NCBI GenBank assembly: GCA_004565275.1 | Contig: SDOX01000166.1 | Coordinates: forward strand, 148,653-177,637 | Length of the DNA: 28,985 nucleotides | DNA from: Nannochloropsis salina CCMP1776 | Taxonomy: Eukaryota > Sar > Eustigmatophyceae > Eustigmatales > Monodopsidaceae | Direction of reading: 5' to 3' | The notes under the pieces: generated by a model | What the model saw: only the letters and a program-made list of their open reading frames with translations | Database searches by the model: none | What the model was told of the DNA's origin: nothing | Made by a program: the position numbers and the translations under genes | Part shown: one piece after another, positions 12,301 to 22,319 of the stretch | Layout of the letters: each line of letters starts with the position of its first letter | Position numbering within the stretch: position 1 is the first letter of the stretch

Positions 12301-14052
12301 TTGGGCAGGACGCGGCCGTCAAGGCGGTGGCGAATTGTGTCCGGTGAGGGCGGGGGGGAGGNNNNNNNNNNNNNNNNNNNNNNNNNNNNNNNNNNNNNNN
12401 NNNNNNNNNNNNNNNNNNNNNNNNNNNNNNNNNNNNNNNNNNNNNNNNNNNNNNNNNNNNNGAAGAAACTCTGCGACTTCCTCTTCCGGGACGAGCGCGC
12501 CATGACCCGCTTGGATATGACCGAGTTCTCGGAGAAATTCACCGTCTCCCGCCTCATCGGCTCCCCGCCCGGCTATGTGGGCTATGAGGTGGGGCGGGAG
12601 GGAGGGAGGGAGGGAGGGAGGGAGGGGGTGGGGGAGGGAGAAGGAGGGCATGACGACGCATGCCACGCCCGCCCCCGCACGGCTCACTTGTCCCTCCCTC
12701 CTTCCCTTCTCCTCCCCCGCTTTTCCCTCCCCTCCTCGTCTTCAGGAGGGTGGGGTGCTGACAGAGGCGGTGCGACGGCAGCCCTATCAGGTCCTCCTCT
12801 TGGACGAGTTCGAGAAAGCGCACCGAGAGGTGGGCAACCTCCTCCTCCAAGTCTTCGACGACGGCCGCCTCACGGACTCGCAGGTAGGGAGCAAGGGAGT
12901 GAGGGAGGGAGGGAGGGAGGGAGGGATCAAAGGCTGGCACGGTTTTGGTGGACCGTCCTGGACAAGGATACCGCCAGGAGGCTGGATATCCAACCCTCCA
13001 ATTCCCTCCCTTCCTCCCTTCCTCCCTCCCTCCCTCCCTCCCTCCCTCCCAGGGCCGGACGGTCGACTTCCGCAACACCATCATCATCATGACCAGCAAC
13101 CTTGGGGCCCAGTACCTGAGCGAGCTGCCCCCGGACAAGCCCTCTTCAGCGGCCAGGGAGGACGTGATGCGGGTAGTACGGGCGGCATTCCCGCCGGAAT
13201 TCATCAACCGGTACGGGGCACCTTAAGTCCTGTCCTTGTCCCTCCGCTTCTCTTTGTTTGCAGCATTGACATGTGTCGGGGTGAAGGGTGGCAGGCGGGG
13301 AGGGAGGGAGGGAGGGAGGGAGGGAGGGACGACCCGTTCGCTCCTTCTCTGCTGCTTCCCACTTCCTGGTCCTCGTGATCGATCGCATCCCCCTTCTCTC
13401 CTTTCTTTCCGTCTTTATCCTTGCAAACCTTTCCTCCCCCTCCCCCTCTTCCTCCCTCTATTCTCCTTTCTGTGTCCCCCCACGTCCCTCCCTCCCTTCC
13501 TCTTCCTCCCCCCCCCCCGTCACCCCCCGCCACGTTAGGATCGACAACGTAGTCCTCTTCAACCGGCTCAAGCGCCAAGACATGGACCGGATCGTCCTCC
13601 ACCAGCTCGACCGGCTTCGCGCCCTTTTGCACGAACGTCGGTTGGGGCTTAAGGTGGAGGAGAACGTCCTCCACCTCCTCGCCGACCTGGGCTACGACCC
13701 TGCCTACGGCGCCCGCCCCTTGAAACGGGCGCTGCAAACTGCCGTTTTGAATCCGTTGGCGACCCTCCTCTTGGAGGGGCGGGCGAAAGCCGAGTCTCTC
13801 CTTTGCTTGGTTCGGATGCCCCGAAGGGAGGTGCGGGAAGGGAGGGACCTGGTGATCTATGGGAAGGGTGCGATAGGAGGGGAGGAGGGAGGAGAGGGGG
13901 AGGAGGGGCTGGAGGGCTTGCTCCTGGGCGAGGACGTCCTTGTCTGCCGCGTGGTGGAGGGAGGATTTGTGGAAGGGGGGGGAGAAAGGAGGGGGGGGGA
14001 GGGGGAACAGGGGAAGGAGGCGGGGAGGGAGAGGGAGGGAGAGGCTGCATAG
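9352..14052 (+). CDS. CLPB: ClpB/Hsp78-type AAA+ disaggregase, probably mitochondrial (interrupted by assembly gap)
   Basis: Exons are inferred at 9352-9696, 9990-10104, 10279-10410, 10556-10730, 10912-11026, 11251-11322, 11416-11531, 11613-11735, 11970-12343, [gap], 12463-12588, 12746-12883, 13053-13210 and 13539-14052; phases agree at every visible junction. The hexameric motor threads aggregated proteins with Hsp70. NBD1 has Walker A GEPGVGKT (142-149), the pore loop in [11 protein letters not shown], Walker B LFIDELH and the Arg-finger region ALARRFQ. The coiled M-domain spans exons 7-9. NBD2 has pore loop PPGYVGYE, Walker [11 protein letters not shown], sensor 1 TSN and sensor 2 [13 protein letters not shown]2 Walker A falls in the N gap. 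The first 95 residues are Arg/Ser/Leu-rich and acid-poor, like a transit peptide, and there is no Clp_N domain, as in Hsp78. Exon 9 changes frame once in a G-rich run (about 12118-12162). The C-terminal tail is Gly/Glu-rich. Confidence 0.93.
11140..11169 (+). repeat. Interstitial telomere-type repeat, (TTAGGG)5
   Basis: Five perfect head-to-tail TTAGGG units lie inside ClpB intron 5 (11027-11250), between its GGGA-rich start and CCCT-rich end. There is genic sequence on both sides, so it is not a chromosome end. Confidence 0.95.
12362..12461. other. Assembly gap of 100 N
   Basis: Exactly 100 N, the usual placeholder for a gap of unknown size. It follows a GTGAGGGCGGGGGGGAGG donor region and hides the rest of ClpB intron 9 and the exon start that should encode NBD2 Walker A. 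Confidence 0.98.
12884..13052 (+). repeat. ClpB intron 11: GGGA tract at donor, CCCT tract at acceptor
   Basis: The intron starts GTAGGGAG and enters a (GGGA)n run (about 12897-12925). It ends in a (CCCT)n run (about 13007-13050) directly before CAG. The two tracts are reverse complements and could pair in the pre-mRNA. Introns 3, 5 and 10 of the same gene share the layout. Confidence 0.85.
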
Positions 14053-15243
14053 ATACTGAAGAGGGAAAAACGAGGGAGGGACAGATGGAGGGAAGGAGGG
14101 AGGAAAGATGTAAAGGACCTCACTGCCGCGAGGGGCTTGGAAAGGAAGCTTGGGGAAGGAGGGAGCCGACAGGAAGGGAGGGATAAAGGTCTCGATTGAG
14201 GGTAGAATTCACAAAGCAGGAGAGTGTACAGGATCATGCGTCGAGGAGCTGGGGGCAGAGAGGTGCTACCGAGTGACCTTAGTTTGGTCGAGGCCCCTGA
14301 GACAGGGAGGCGAAAAGGAACTTAAGGGCGGGGCGGATGGACACACGAAGTGAAAAAAATCTTTGTCTTGGTTCTTGTTGACGTTTTCGAAAAGAAACGG
14401 AGGTATTTCTGTTAATGTGCGGACGACTTCTTCTCCGTTGGCGGTTGCACGGCCATCGCCGGGGGGTTGATCATTTCTTTCCACCACTCCTTGTATTTCG
14501 ATCACTTAGGTTCCACGAGACGGATGGCGATATGATAGATGGTAGAAGGCATAACTCAGTCTTTCTTTCTCATCTTCCATTCCAGCTGCACTATGTTGTT
14601 GATGTTGGCTGTGATTTTTTTTATGATCAACACGTTACCCGTTCCAGCACGTCGGAATATATCTGAAGAGAATATAGGAGATCAGAAGTGGGAGAAACCA
14701 TAAAAACAACCTGAACATTGTGAAGAAGACCAGCTTCGCACAAGTTTTTTTTTCCCATTGAGCAATTTGTGGCTAGTATTCCAGAGGGAGGAGGTTAAAA
14801 GTGCATTGGCCGGCAAACGACCCTGAAAGTGGTCAAGCGCCGACCACAAGCACCTTCCACCGTCATATCGTAAGACACACTGCTCCGCACGGCAATGATG
14901 CTAGTCTTGTAAGCGTCGCAAACATGAGTATCGCCGTGGTTACTGGGTCACAAGGCACATGCCAAGTGACAAGGCAATTGGGGAAAGCACGGGCGGCGCC
15001 GGAGGCAGCGAGGATGGGGGCAGGTTCCGCCCACGGAGAAATAAGGCTTGCCATAAAAAGTGCTGGCGCATGGCCTGTCACTGGCAGTGTATGGACGTAG
15101 ACACATGCACGAGTGTGTGCTAACCCTTCACTGTCCTCCCTCTACGCCACAGTCTTGTACCATTCTCCCACGGGCGGGGGTTCCGACCACACAGACGACC
15201 ATACATACTTCCCCCTCCCCCCTTCCTCGAAAAAGCGTCACGC
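14053..15243. other. Intergenic region between ClpB and the dispanin gene
   Basis: About 1.2 kb. The first 150 bp are GGGA-rich and are probably the ClpB 3' UTR. From 14340 on the sequence is AT-richer, with short open frames (14266-14505 minus, 14415-14666 plus, 14801-15100 plus) that show no domain or coding signature. The part just before 15244 presumably holds the promoter of the dispanin gene. No RNA gene was recognised. Confidence 0.5.
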
Positions 15244-16112
15244 ATGAACGGCGGCCGTCATCCCCGTCCACCCGGGGTCATCCCGCCAGATCAAGACCTG
15301 AACGACATACCCGAAGCCACGGTACTGTCAGGTCCCCCTACCGGAGGGAATTCCCACGCAAGCACAAGTCATCAATCCACTATCCCCGCCGCCCAGATGG
15401 CGTACACTATTGCACAATCAGCGCACCCCCCATCCCATCCCTCTGCCCCGTCGCCCATGGTCATGTACCCGACACAAGGAGGAGAGTACCCCCCTCGACA
15501 AGGCCCGGTTGTCGTTGACGACAGCGTCATGGCGCAGTACCTGGCCCAACAGGGGGGGTCTGTTCCCCCCCCTCCTCCGGGTAGGGTGGGACGGGGCGCG
15601 GGGGGGACGGAACGTGTGGACGGTCGATCGTGTGCATTGGTTTTAAGACGCGGAGATATTAAGGGGGGGGAAGCTGTGATGAACGACGTTTCATAACACA
15701 TCAAGCTCAACAGTCTGACGCCCCTAGTGGGGCCTGGCGAAATCATGTCATCTTCTATTTCCTGAGCTCCCCCCCCCCTTGCCCCCCCCCCCTCCCCTGC
15801 CAACCGTGAAAAGAAAGCGAACCACCCACCCCACGCCACTTTCTCCTTCCCTTTCGTCCTCCAGATCACATGCCCCTGGCCGTCTGCTCCTGCCTGTGCT
15901 GCTGGCCTCTGGCGATCCTCGCCATCTTCAACAGCCGCCAGGTCCGCCTCCTCTACGGTCGGGGACAATACCTTCATGCCTACCTGGCCTCCCGACGTAC
16001 CCGGGCCCTGGCCCTTCTCTCCATTTTCACCGGCTCTTCCCTCCTCATCATGTATTTCCTCATGTCCCGGCGACGGGGGGATGCCGCGGGCGCGCTGGGC
16101 CACGATGGTTGA
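15244..16112 (+). CDS. CD225/dispanin-family small membrane protein
   Basis: Two exons, 15244-15580 and 15865-16112, are joined in phase 1 (PPPP-DHMPLA), giving 194 residues. The first ~110 residues are Pro/Gln/Ser-rich and disordered, ending in a polyproline stretch, which is typical of dispanins. The CD225 region follows: a first hydrophobic segment with the Cys-rich motif CSCLCCWPLAILAIF, the basic loop NSRQVRLLYGRGQY with ASRRTR, and a second hydrophobic segment ending LLIMYFLM. IFITM and PRRT proteins share this CCWPLGI...SQV pattern. In animals some restrict membrane fusion or regulate trafficking; the role in an alga is unknown. It is likely an endomembrane or plasma-membrane protein, with S-acylation possible at the clustered cysteines. 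The intron opens with a G-rich tract and ends C/T-rich. Confidence 0.82.
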
Positions 16113-17154
16113 GATGCGTCGGAGGGATCCCTCCCTCCCTCCCTCCTCTCCCTCCCTCCCTCCCTCCCTCCCTCCCTACCCTCGAAAAAAGGAAGAGGAG
16201 GAAGTGCCAAGGAGAATGGCCTTGGGAGGAACCGAGGCCTGAAGCAATGCGTCTTCCCTCCCTCCCTCCCTCCCTCCATTTCGCCCTTCCTCTTTCCCTC
16301 CCTCCATGAGGGACGCTGCTTGCAAGAATGCCGCTGCATCGGGAGGGCAAGCTGCATGGAAGTCGACAACCCAACGCGAGGAAACCGCCGACAAGACGAG
16401 CGGCCAAACTCCACCCTCCCTCCCTCCCTTCCTCCCTCCCTCCCTCCCTCCTCCTCGCCCCTCGGCCCACCTCCGCGAGTCGGGGCCACGGCCAGGACTC
16501 TGTTTCCTCTTCCCATGGACCGTCAGATTCCTGCCACTCCCCACCCTTTCCACCACGGGCGTGGAGGCGAGCCTGGAGTCAGGGAAAAGGGGGGAGGACG
16601 GGACGAGCACGAGGGCGGGGCCCAGTGATGGGATGGGAAGGAGTCAGGGGTTGGCGAGTCTGAGGATACGGGCGGAGGTGTGGAGCGTGGTCAGTGCATG
16701 CACATGCACGGGTTAATGACTGGGAAATAAAGATGAGGGAAGGAGGGTGCCACCCTGCGGCCTACAGGGAGGCCCTCCCGGCACATGCACGGGTTAATGA
16801 CTGGGAAATAAAGATGAGGGAAGTAGGGTGCCACCCTGCGGCCTACAGGGAGGCCCTCCCGGGGGGGGTCCCTGTCTCCGTTCCTCGCCACTCCGCGTTT
16901 AACGACTTGCGGCAGTCACCTTCCCTTTTGAATTACTTTCACGTTGCGTCGCATTCCTCTTCATCAACCCTGTCTACTTTTCCTCCCCCTCCTCCCCTCT
17001 CTCCCTCCTCCATCCCTCCTCCACCTGCGGCCTCGTCTTCCTCGTAAAGTGTGATCCTCCCTCCCCATCAGCCATCCTCCCCTTCCCCTCACGTCCTTCC
17101 CTGGGCCCCTTACCGTTCCCTGCTCCTCTCCCCTACCCTCCCCATCCTTCCCAC
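16113..17154. other. Convergent 3' spacer with CCCTCC tracts
   Basis: The region lies between the stop codons of the dispanin gene (+) and PDCL3 (-), so it should contain both 3' UTRs. It contains CCCT tracts (about 16132-16178, 16254-16280, 16416-16452), an 81-bp tandem duplication and a Pro/Ser-coding pyrimidine stretch at about 16975-17150. No gene was recognised; long open frames here are repeat artefacts. Confidence 0.6.
16700..16861. repeat. 81-bp tandem duplication (two copies)
   Basis: Copy 1 is 16700-16780 and copy 2 is 16781-16861. By eye they differ at one base (AAGGAGGG against AAGTAGGG). The near-identity suggests a recent event. Each copy contains the short palindromic-looking segment GCACATGCAC at its start and GAGGCCCTCCCG at its end. 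Confidence 0.95.
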
Positions 17155-18302
17155 TCAATCCTCGTCCTCCTCCCCATGTGCCCATCTCCCTTCCCTCGCC
17201 CTCCATCCCTCCCTCCGCCGCTCCCTCCCCTCTTCCTCCCGCGGGTCCTCCTCCATCTCAGTCTCCACCACTCCTGCCTGCGCCAACCACCATTCCAAGT
17301 CGCGCGCCTGCGCTTTCTTTCCCCCTACCTTCTTCAACCCCAGCATTTGCGTCCGTAGCTCCCCATCGCGGTACACGAACAGGGTCGGGAGGTTCCGGTC
17401 CGGCCAATTCTCGATCGCCGACGTGGAACGGATTTTCAAAAATTTGACCGCCTTGAACTTGGCAGCCACCGCCCTCAGCACCTCCTCCAGCACCCGGCAG
17501 TCCTCCACCCTGTCCTGATAAAGGTGTACCACCACCCATAGCCCGCCCTCCCCCCCGCTTCCCTTCCCGCCTGCCTTGCTCCCTTCCGTCACTTCCCGCA
17601 CCCAATCCTCCTTCCCAATCTCCTCCACACTCCCAAACCGCTCCGTGGCCAGCCGCTCCTTCCATTCCTTCATCCGCGCCGCACGGAATTTGCTCATGGC
17701 GGCGTCATCGTCCAGAGCTCCCCCATCGTCCTCCTCTTCCGCCAAGGTCAGGGCCTCCAAGGACGCGTCCTGGTACACATGTTCTTTCCCTTCCGCCGCG
17801 TCCTCAGAGAAGAGCGCGGGTTGGGTTTTGCTGTGGGAGGTGGAGGAGGAGGGAAGGGGGGGAGGAGATGCGGCCGGGTCGGGGAAGTCACGCTCGTCCA
17901 GACCCTTGGCCCCGAAGACTTGGGCGCGGTTCACGATGCCTTTCTTCATCAAGATGTCCTGGGTGCGGGGACAAGGCGCAGGAACGAATGGCATTGTATG
18001 AGTGTGGTGGGGAGAGGGCTTGGGATTGAAAACACTTCGGGCCCGGGGAAGGGGCCTCTGAATACAGACAAATTAGGCAACAACATCGGCTAACTTGCCA
18101 AGATATCATGAGTGTAGGACTAGCCATGTCGACTGTAGGCAAGGACACGATCAGCGACCCCAAACACTGCGCAGGCGCCGGTCTTTTCTCCCTGTGGGGG
18201 CACGCTCATCCCCTCCTCCTCCTCGCCCCATGCCCTGTTGCTTACCTCCCACTCTGTAGTTTCCCCCGAGTACGCGTACGACGTGGCGCCCCGGTCGCCC
18301 AT
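17155..18302 (-). CDS. PDCL3: Phosducin-like protein 3 (thioredoxin-fold chaperonin cofactor)
   Basis: Two exons on the minus strand, 18302-18246 and 17958-17155, are joined in phase 0, giving 286 residues. The join restores the family N-terminal signature TTEWEDILMKKGI. The family (yeast Plp2, animal PDCL3/VIAF) helps the CCT chaperonin fold actin and tubulin. Visible features are an acidic linker (LAEEEDDGGALDDD), a helix ending in MKEWKERL, RFGSVEEI, the thioredoxin-like domain with LWVVVHLYQD, VKFLKI, and the NWPDRNLPTLFVYRDGEL motif, which is nearly diagnostic. As in the family there is no redox CXXC. The C-terminal tail is Glu/Arg-rich and longer than in animals. An ATG at 17994 lies in the intron and is not the start. 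The gene is divergent from UPF1, with 240 bp between start codons. Confidence 0.92.
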
Positions 18303-18542
18303 TCTTGTGTCTGTCCTGTCCTAGTGCTGTGCATGCGTACCCGTGGGTGTTAGTATACATTGCCGGCTTGTGGGAAAGGAGATAAATTTGGAGCCGCCCC
18401 TCACAGAGAATGACATGTTCCTGGAGCGTCTCTTCGCTGACCTCGTGCCCCCCTCCAGACGATATTTCGCCCGAAGCCACGCACCCCATTGACGTGTGAC
18501 GCCCGTAAGTGTTCACTCACCGCGCTATTTCACACGTCCCAG
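18303..18542. promoter_or_regulatory. Short shared promoter of PDCL3 and UPF1
   Basis: Only 240 bp separate the PDCL3 ATG (minus) from the UPF1 ATG used here; with the upstream in-frame ATG at 18489 it is 186 bp. The region lacks the GGGAGG repeats seen elsewhere. No specific element was identified. Confidence 0.5.
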
Positions 18543-21500
18543 ATGGCCACGCACGATCCCGGGGGACAGCAATACGATTTCTTGGAGTTCGAGACCCCGG
18601 GCCATGATGAGGAGGATGACGCTTACACTCCTTTCGGCCGGAGCGGGGACGGAGGGACTTATGAGCCTGGAGCCCGTAAGGAGGGCACCGGGGCCGCAGC
18701 TTTTTTGGGCCTGCCACAAGAATGGACCGCAGCGTCTGCGGCCTCCTTGCCACGTGCTCCCCTTGGCAAGCAAGAGCAGCCACGGGGGTCAGGGAAGGAA
18801 GAAGAGAACGGGGGGCTAGGGCATGTGACGGCTGGCGTCAAGGCCCTGCATTTACAAAACGACGCGCACAATGGGCACGACGCGGAGGAAGAGGACGGGG
18901 CGGGGAGCTTGGGAAGCAGTAGTGACGAAGAATTAGGGGAGGACGCGTCCCACCTCCAGGAACATGAGGAGGAGGAGGAGGGAGAGGGCCTGGACACACC
19001 GGAGTACGCCTGTCGGTACTGCGGGATCCACGACCCGGCCTGCGTGGTTCGTTGCGTGGAGAGCAATAAGTGGTTCTGCAATTCCCGGTGGAACACGACA
19101 GGGTCCCACATTATCCAGCATCTGGTCAAGGCGCGGAACAAGACGGTGGCCTTGCACCCTCAGAGCCCCCTGGGCGACACCGTCCTGGAATGCTACAACT
19201 GCGGCTGCCGCAACGTCTTCCTCCTGGGCTTCATTCCCGCCAAGTCGGACTCGGTGGTGGTGTTGCTGTGCAGGGAGCCCTGCTTGAGCAACGGGGCGTT
19301 GAAGGACCTGGACTGGGACCTGGCCCAGTGGATGCCCCTGATCGAAGACCGGGCGTTCCTGCCCTGGTTGGTCCGGGTACCCTCGGAGCAAGAGCAGCTC
19401 CGAGCCCGACAAATCACGGCGGGGCAGATCCAGAAGCTGGAGGAGGCGTGGAAAGAGAACGCGGAGGCGACCTTGGAGGAAGTGGAGCGGCAGGGCGGGG
19501 AAGGGGAGGAGGAAGGGGTGGCAGTCCTGCTCAAGTACGAAGACGGCTACCACTACCAGAACGTGCTCGCCCCCCTGGTGAAGATGGAGGCGGACTATGA
19601 CAAGAAGATGAAGGAACAGCAGAGCCAGGACGGGGTGAGCGTGACCTGGGACGAGGGTCTGAGCAAGCGGAAAGTCGCTTCCTTCAGGTTCGGCGGGGGG
19701 AGGAGGAGGCGGGACTGACGGTGGGGGACGAGCTCCGCCTCAAGCTGGACGTATTGACGGCGCGCATGCACGGGGTGAACGGGGGCCAGGCCTGGGAGGG
19801 CGTGGGCAATGTCCTGCGGATGGCGGACGGCGAGGTGAGTCTGGAGATGCGGGTCTCGCACTGCCCGACCGAGGTCCGGGACGGATTCTCAGTGGAGTTT
19901 GTCTGGAAGTCCACCAGTTTCGACCGGATGCAAGGCGCGCTCAAGAGCTTTGCCGTCGACGACGCCTCCATCTCCGGATACCTGTACCACAAGCTCCTGG
20001 GCCACGAGGTGGAGCCGCAGACCTTGCGGGTGAGCCTCCCCAAGAGATTCTCGGTGCCCCACCTCCCCGACTTGAACCACTCGCAGTTCCAGGCCGTGAA
20101 GAGCGTGCTCCAGAAACCCCTCTCCCTCATCCAGGGCCCCCCGGGGACGGGCAAGACGGTCACCTCCGCCTCCATCGTCTACCACTTGGCCCAGCAGGGG
20201 GTGGGGCAGGTCCTGGTGGTGGCACCCTCCAATGTCGCGGTGGACCACCTGACCGAGAAAATCCACGCCACGGGCCTGAAGGTGGTCCGGCTGGCGGCCA
20301 AGTCCCGGGAGGGCGTCGACTCTTCTGTGGACCACCTCTGCCTGCACACCATGATCACTACCCTGGCCACGCCCGAGCAGGAGGAACTCTCCAAACTCCG
20401 GCAGTTGAAGGCCGAGCTGGGGGAACTGGTCCCGCAGGACGAGGCCAAGTTCCGCAAGTTGAAGACGGCGGTGGGCCGGGAGGTGCTCAAGGCTGCGGAT
20501 GTGATCTGCTGCACCTGCGTCGGAGCGGGGGACCCTCGGCTGAAGAATTTTCGCTTCCGCCAGGTCCTGATCGACGAAGCCACCCAGGCGATGGAGGCGG
20601 AGTGCCTGATCCCCATCGTCATGGGCTGCAAGCAGCTGATCATGGTGGGGGACCATTGCCAATTACCCCCCGTCATCACGTGCAAGAAGGCGGCGAAAGC
20701 GGGACTGACCCAGTCCCTCTTTGAGCGCCTCATCATCTTGGGCCACCGGCCCCATCGGCTTCAGGTTCAATACCGGATGCATCCCTGCCTGTCCGCGTTT
20801 CCTTCCAACATGTTTTATGAAGGTGAGCCATGGTGCGGCGGCTTCGTGGGCTGGGGATGGTTTCCCACATGACCCACTTTATTGCACTTCTCACATGGAA
20901 CGTGCCAGTCAGGAACCGATGTCCACCCAGTCATCTGCCATCCCCCGACCCCTGCCACTGACCCCTCCCTCCCTCCCTCCCTCCCTCCCTCCCTCCCTCC
21001 CTCCCTCCTTCCCTCCTTCCCCCAGGCACTCTCCAGAACGGCATCACGGAGGACGAACGCAGCCCGGACCGGGTTTCCTTCCCCTGGCCCACGCCCACCA
21101 AGCCCATGTTCTTCTGGATCCAGACGGGGGCGGAGGAGCTGTCCTCCTCGGGTACCTCGTACTTGAACCGGAGCGAGGCTTCGGCCACGGAGAGGATCTG
21201 CACGGCCTTGCTCAAGGTGGGGGTAGAGGCGGGGAAGATCGGGGTGATCACGCCCTACCAGGGCCAGCGGGCGCACCTGATCTTGCACATGGCCCGCACA
21301 GGGCCGTTGCGCCAGTCCGTGTACAAGGACATCGAGGTCGCCTCGGTGGACTCCTTCCAGGGCCGGGAGAAAGACTACGTGATCCTGTCCTGCGTCCGCT
21401 CCAACGACCACCAGGGCATCGGCTTCCTGGCGGACCCTCGCCGGTTGAACGTGGCGCTGACGCGGGCCAAGTACGGGATGATCCTGGTGGGGAACGCCCG

Positions 21501-22319
21501 GGTCTTGGCCCGGGTGCCCCTTTGGCACGCCCTCATCTCCCAACTACAAGGACAACGCCTGTGTCGTGGAAGGGCCGCTGCTCAACCTCCAGCCCACCCT
21601 CCTTTCCTTCCCCCGCCCCGCATTCGGCCCACAGACCGCCGGCTCTACCTCTCCCAACTCTCGGCGTTGCAGTCGGCCAGTCCTGTGTTACCGCCTTGGG
21701 TGGTGCCCATGCAGGACTACTTCACGAGGGAGGGAGGGAGGGCGGGGAGGAAGGGCGGGAGGGAGGGCGGGAAGGAGGGCGGGGGGACAGGGGACAACTG
21801 CCGGCATATCCGCCCTTGGATTCCCGCTTTGACCCCCGTTATGAGGCGGCACAAGCGGCGGCCGTGGCGGTGGGGATGGGAGAGGGCGGGAGGGAGGGCG
21901 GGAGGGAGGGCGGGAGGGAGGGCGGGTTGGGCCCGCTTGGGACCGCGAACTTTGGCTACGAGGCGAGCAGCCAAGGGACGGTGCGGAGGGAGGGCGGGAG
22001 GGAGGGTGGATACGGGGGCCATTTCAACCTGGGTATGGGCTCCCAGTCCTTCAGCCAACTCACAGAGGGGGGACTCTCCTTTGGGGGAGGTCTCAGCCAG
22101 AGCAGTCTGGGCGACGGGAGGGGGGGCGGGTGGGGAGAAGGGCGGGAGGGAGGAGGTGATTACGTCGGATTCGACTCCTCGGCGTTCAATCGGAGCGGCC
22201 CAGTTCTGGGGGGAGGTGGCGGGGGAGGCAGGGGCGGAGGGAGAGGGGGAGGGACGCCAGAAATGTTGGGTCAGAGTCCGGTGTATCAGGATGCGGAGGA
22301 GGAGAAGAGAGAGCGATGA
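18543..22319 (+). CDS. UPF1: UPF1/RENT1 nonsense-mediated decay RNA helicase
   Basis: Two coding exons are inferred, 18543-20822 and 21026-22319, with a 203-bp intron joined in phase 1 (FYEG-TLQNG). UPF1 is the ATP-dependent SF1 helicase that commits faulty mRNAs to decay in the cytoplasm. The N-terminus is acidic and SQ/Gly-rich. The Cys/His-rich UPF2-binding domain starts at about residue 155 with [15 protein letters not shown]. Helicase motifs: Walker A GPPGTGKT, Ia [71 protein letters not shown]. The tail is Gly-rich, with SQ sites ([15 protein letters not shown]) like the SMG1-phosphorylated tails of other UPF1s. The coding frame changes at about 19690, 21541, 21620 and 21730-21790, each next to a homopolymer or GGGAGG run, while conserved sequence continues on both sides. 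Assembly indels seem likelier than a pseudogene. A start at 18489 is also possible. Confidence 0.93.
20960..21025 (+). repeat. (CCCT)n tract at the UPF1 intron acceptor
   Basis: The last ~65 bases of the UPF1 intron are almost pure CCCTCC repeats ending in CCCCCAG, an unusually long and repetitive polypyrimidine tract. Confidence 0.9.
21722..21925 (+). repeat. GGGAGGGC repeats within the UPF1 tail
   Basis: Two blocks of (GGGAGGGC)n, about 21728-21782 and 21884-21925, translate as Gly/Arg/Glu repeats in the C-terminal tail. A frame change of the tail falls in or near the first block. Confidence 0.85.

Noticed and set aside
14266-14505. 79-codon minus-strand open frame downstream of ClpB
   Set aside because: Protein-like in places but without recognised motif, splice signals or codon bias like the neighbours.
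17959-17994. ATG at 17994 as the PDCL3 start
   Set aside because: It lies inside the intron; splicing from 18246 to 17958 restores the family N-terminus EWEDILMKKG.
20721-21020. Plus-strand open frame running across the UPF1 intron
   Set aside because: It reads CCCT repeats as Pro/Ser/Leu and lacks family similarity; the GT-AG join gives the expected UPF1 sequence.
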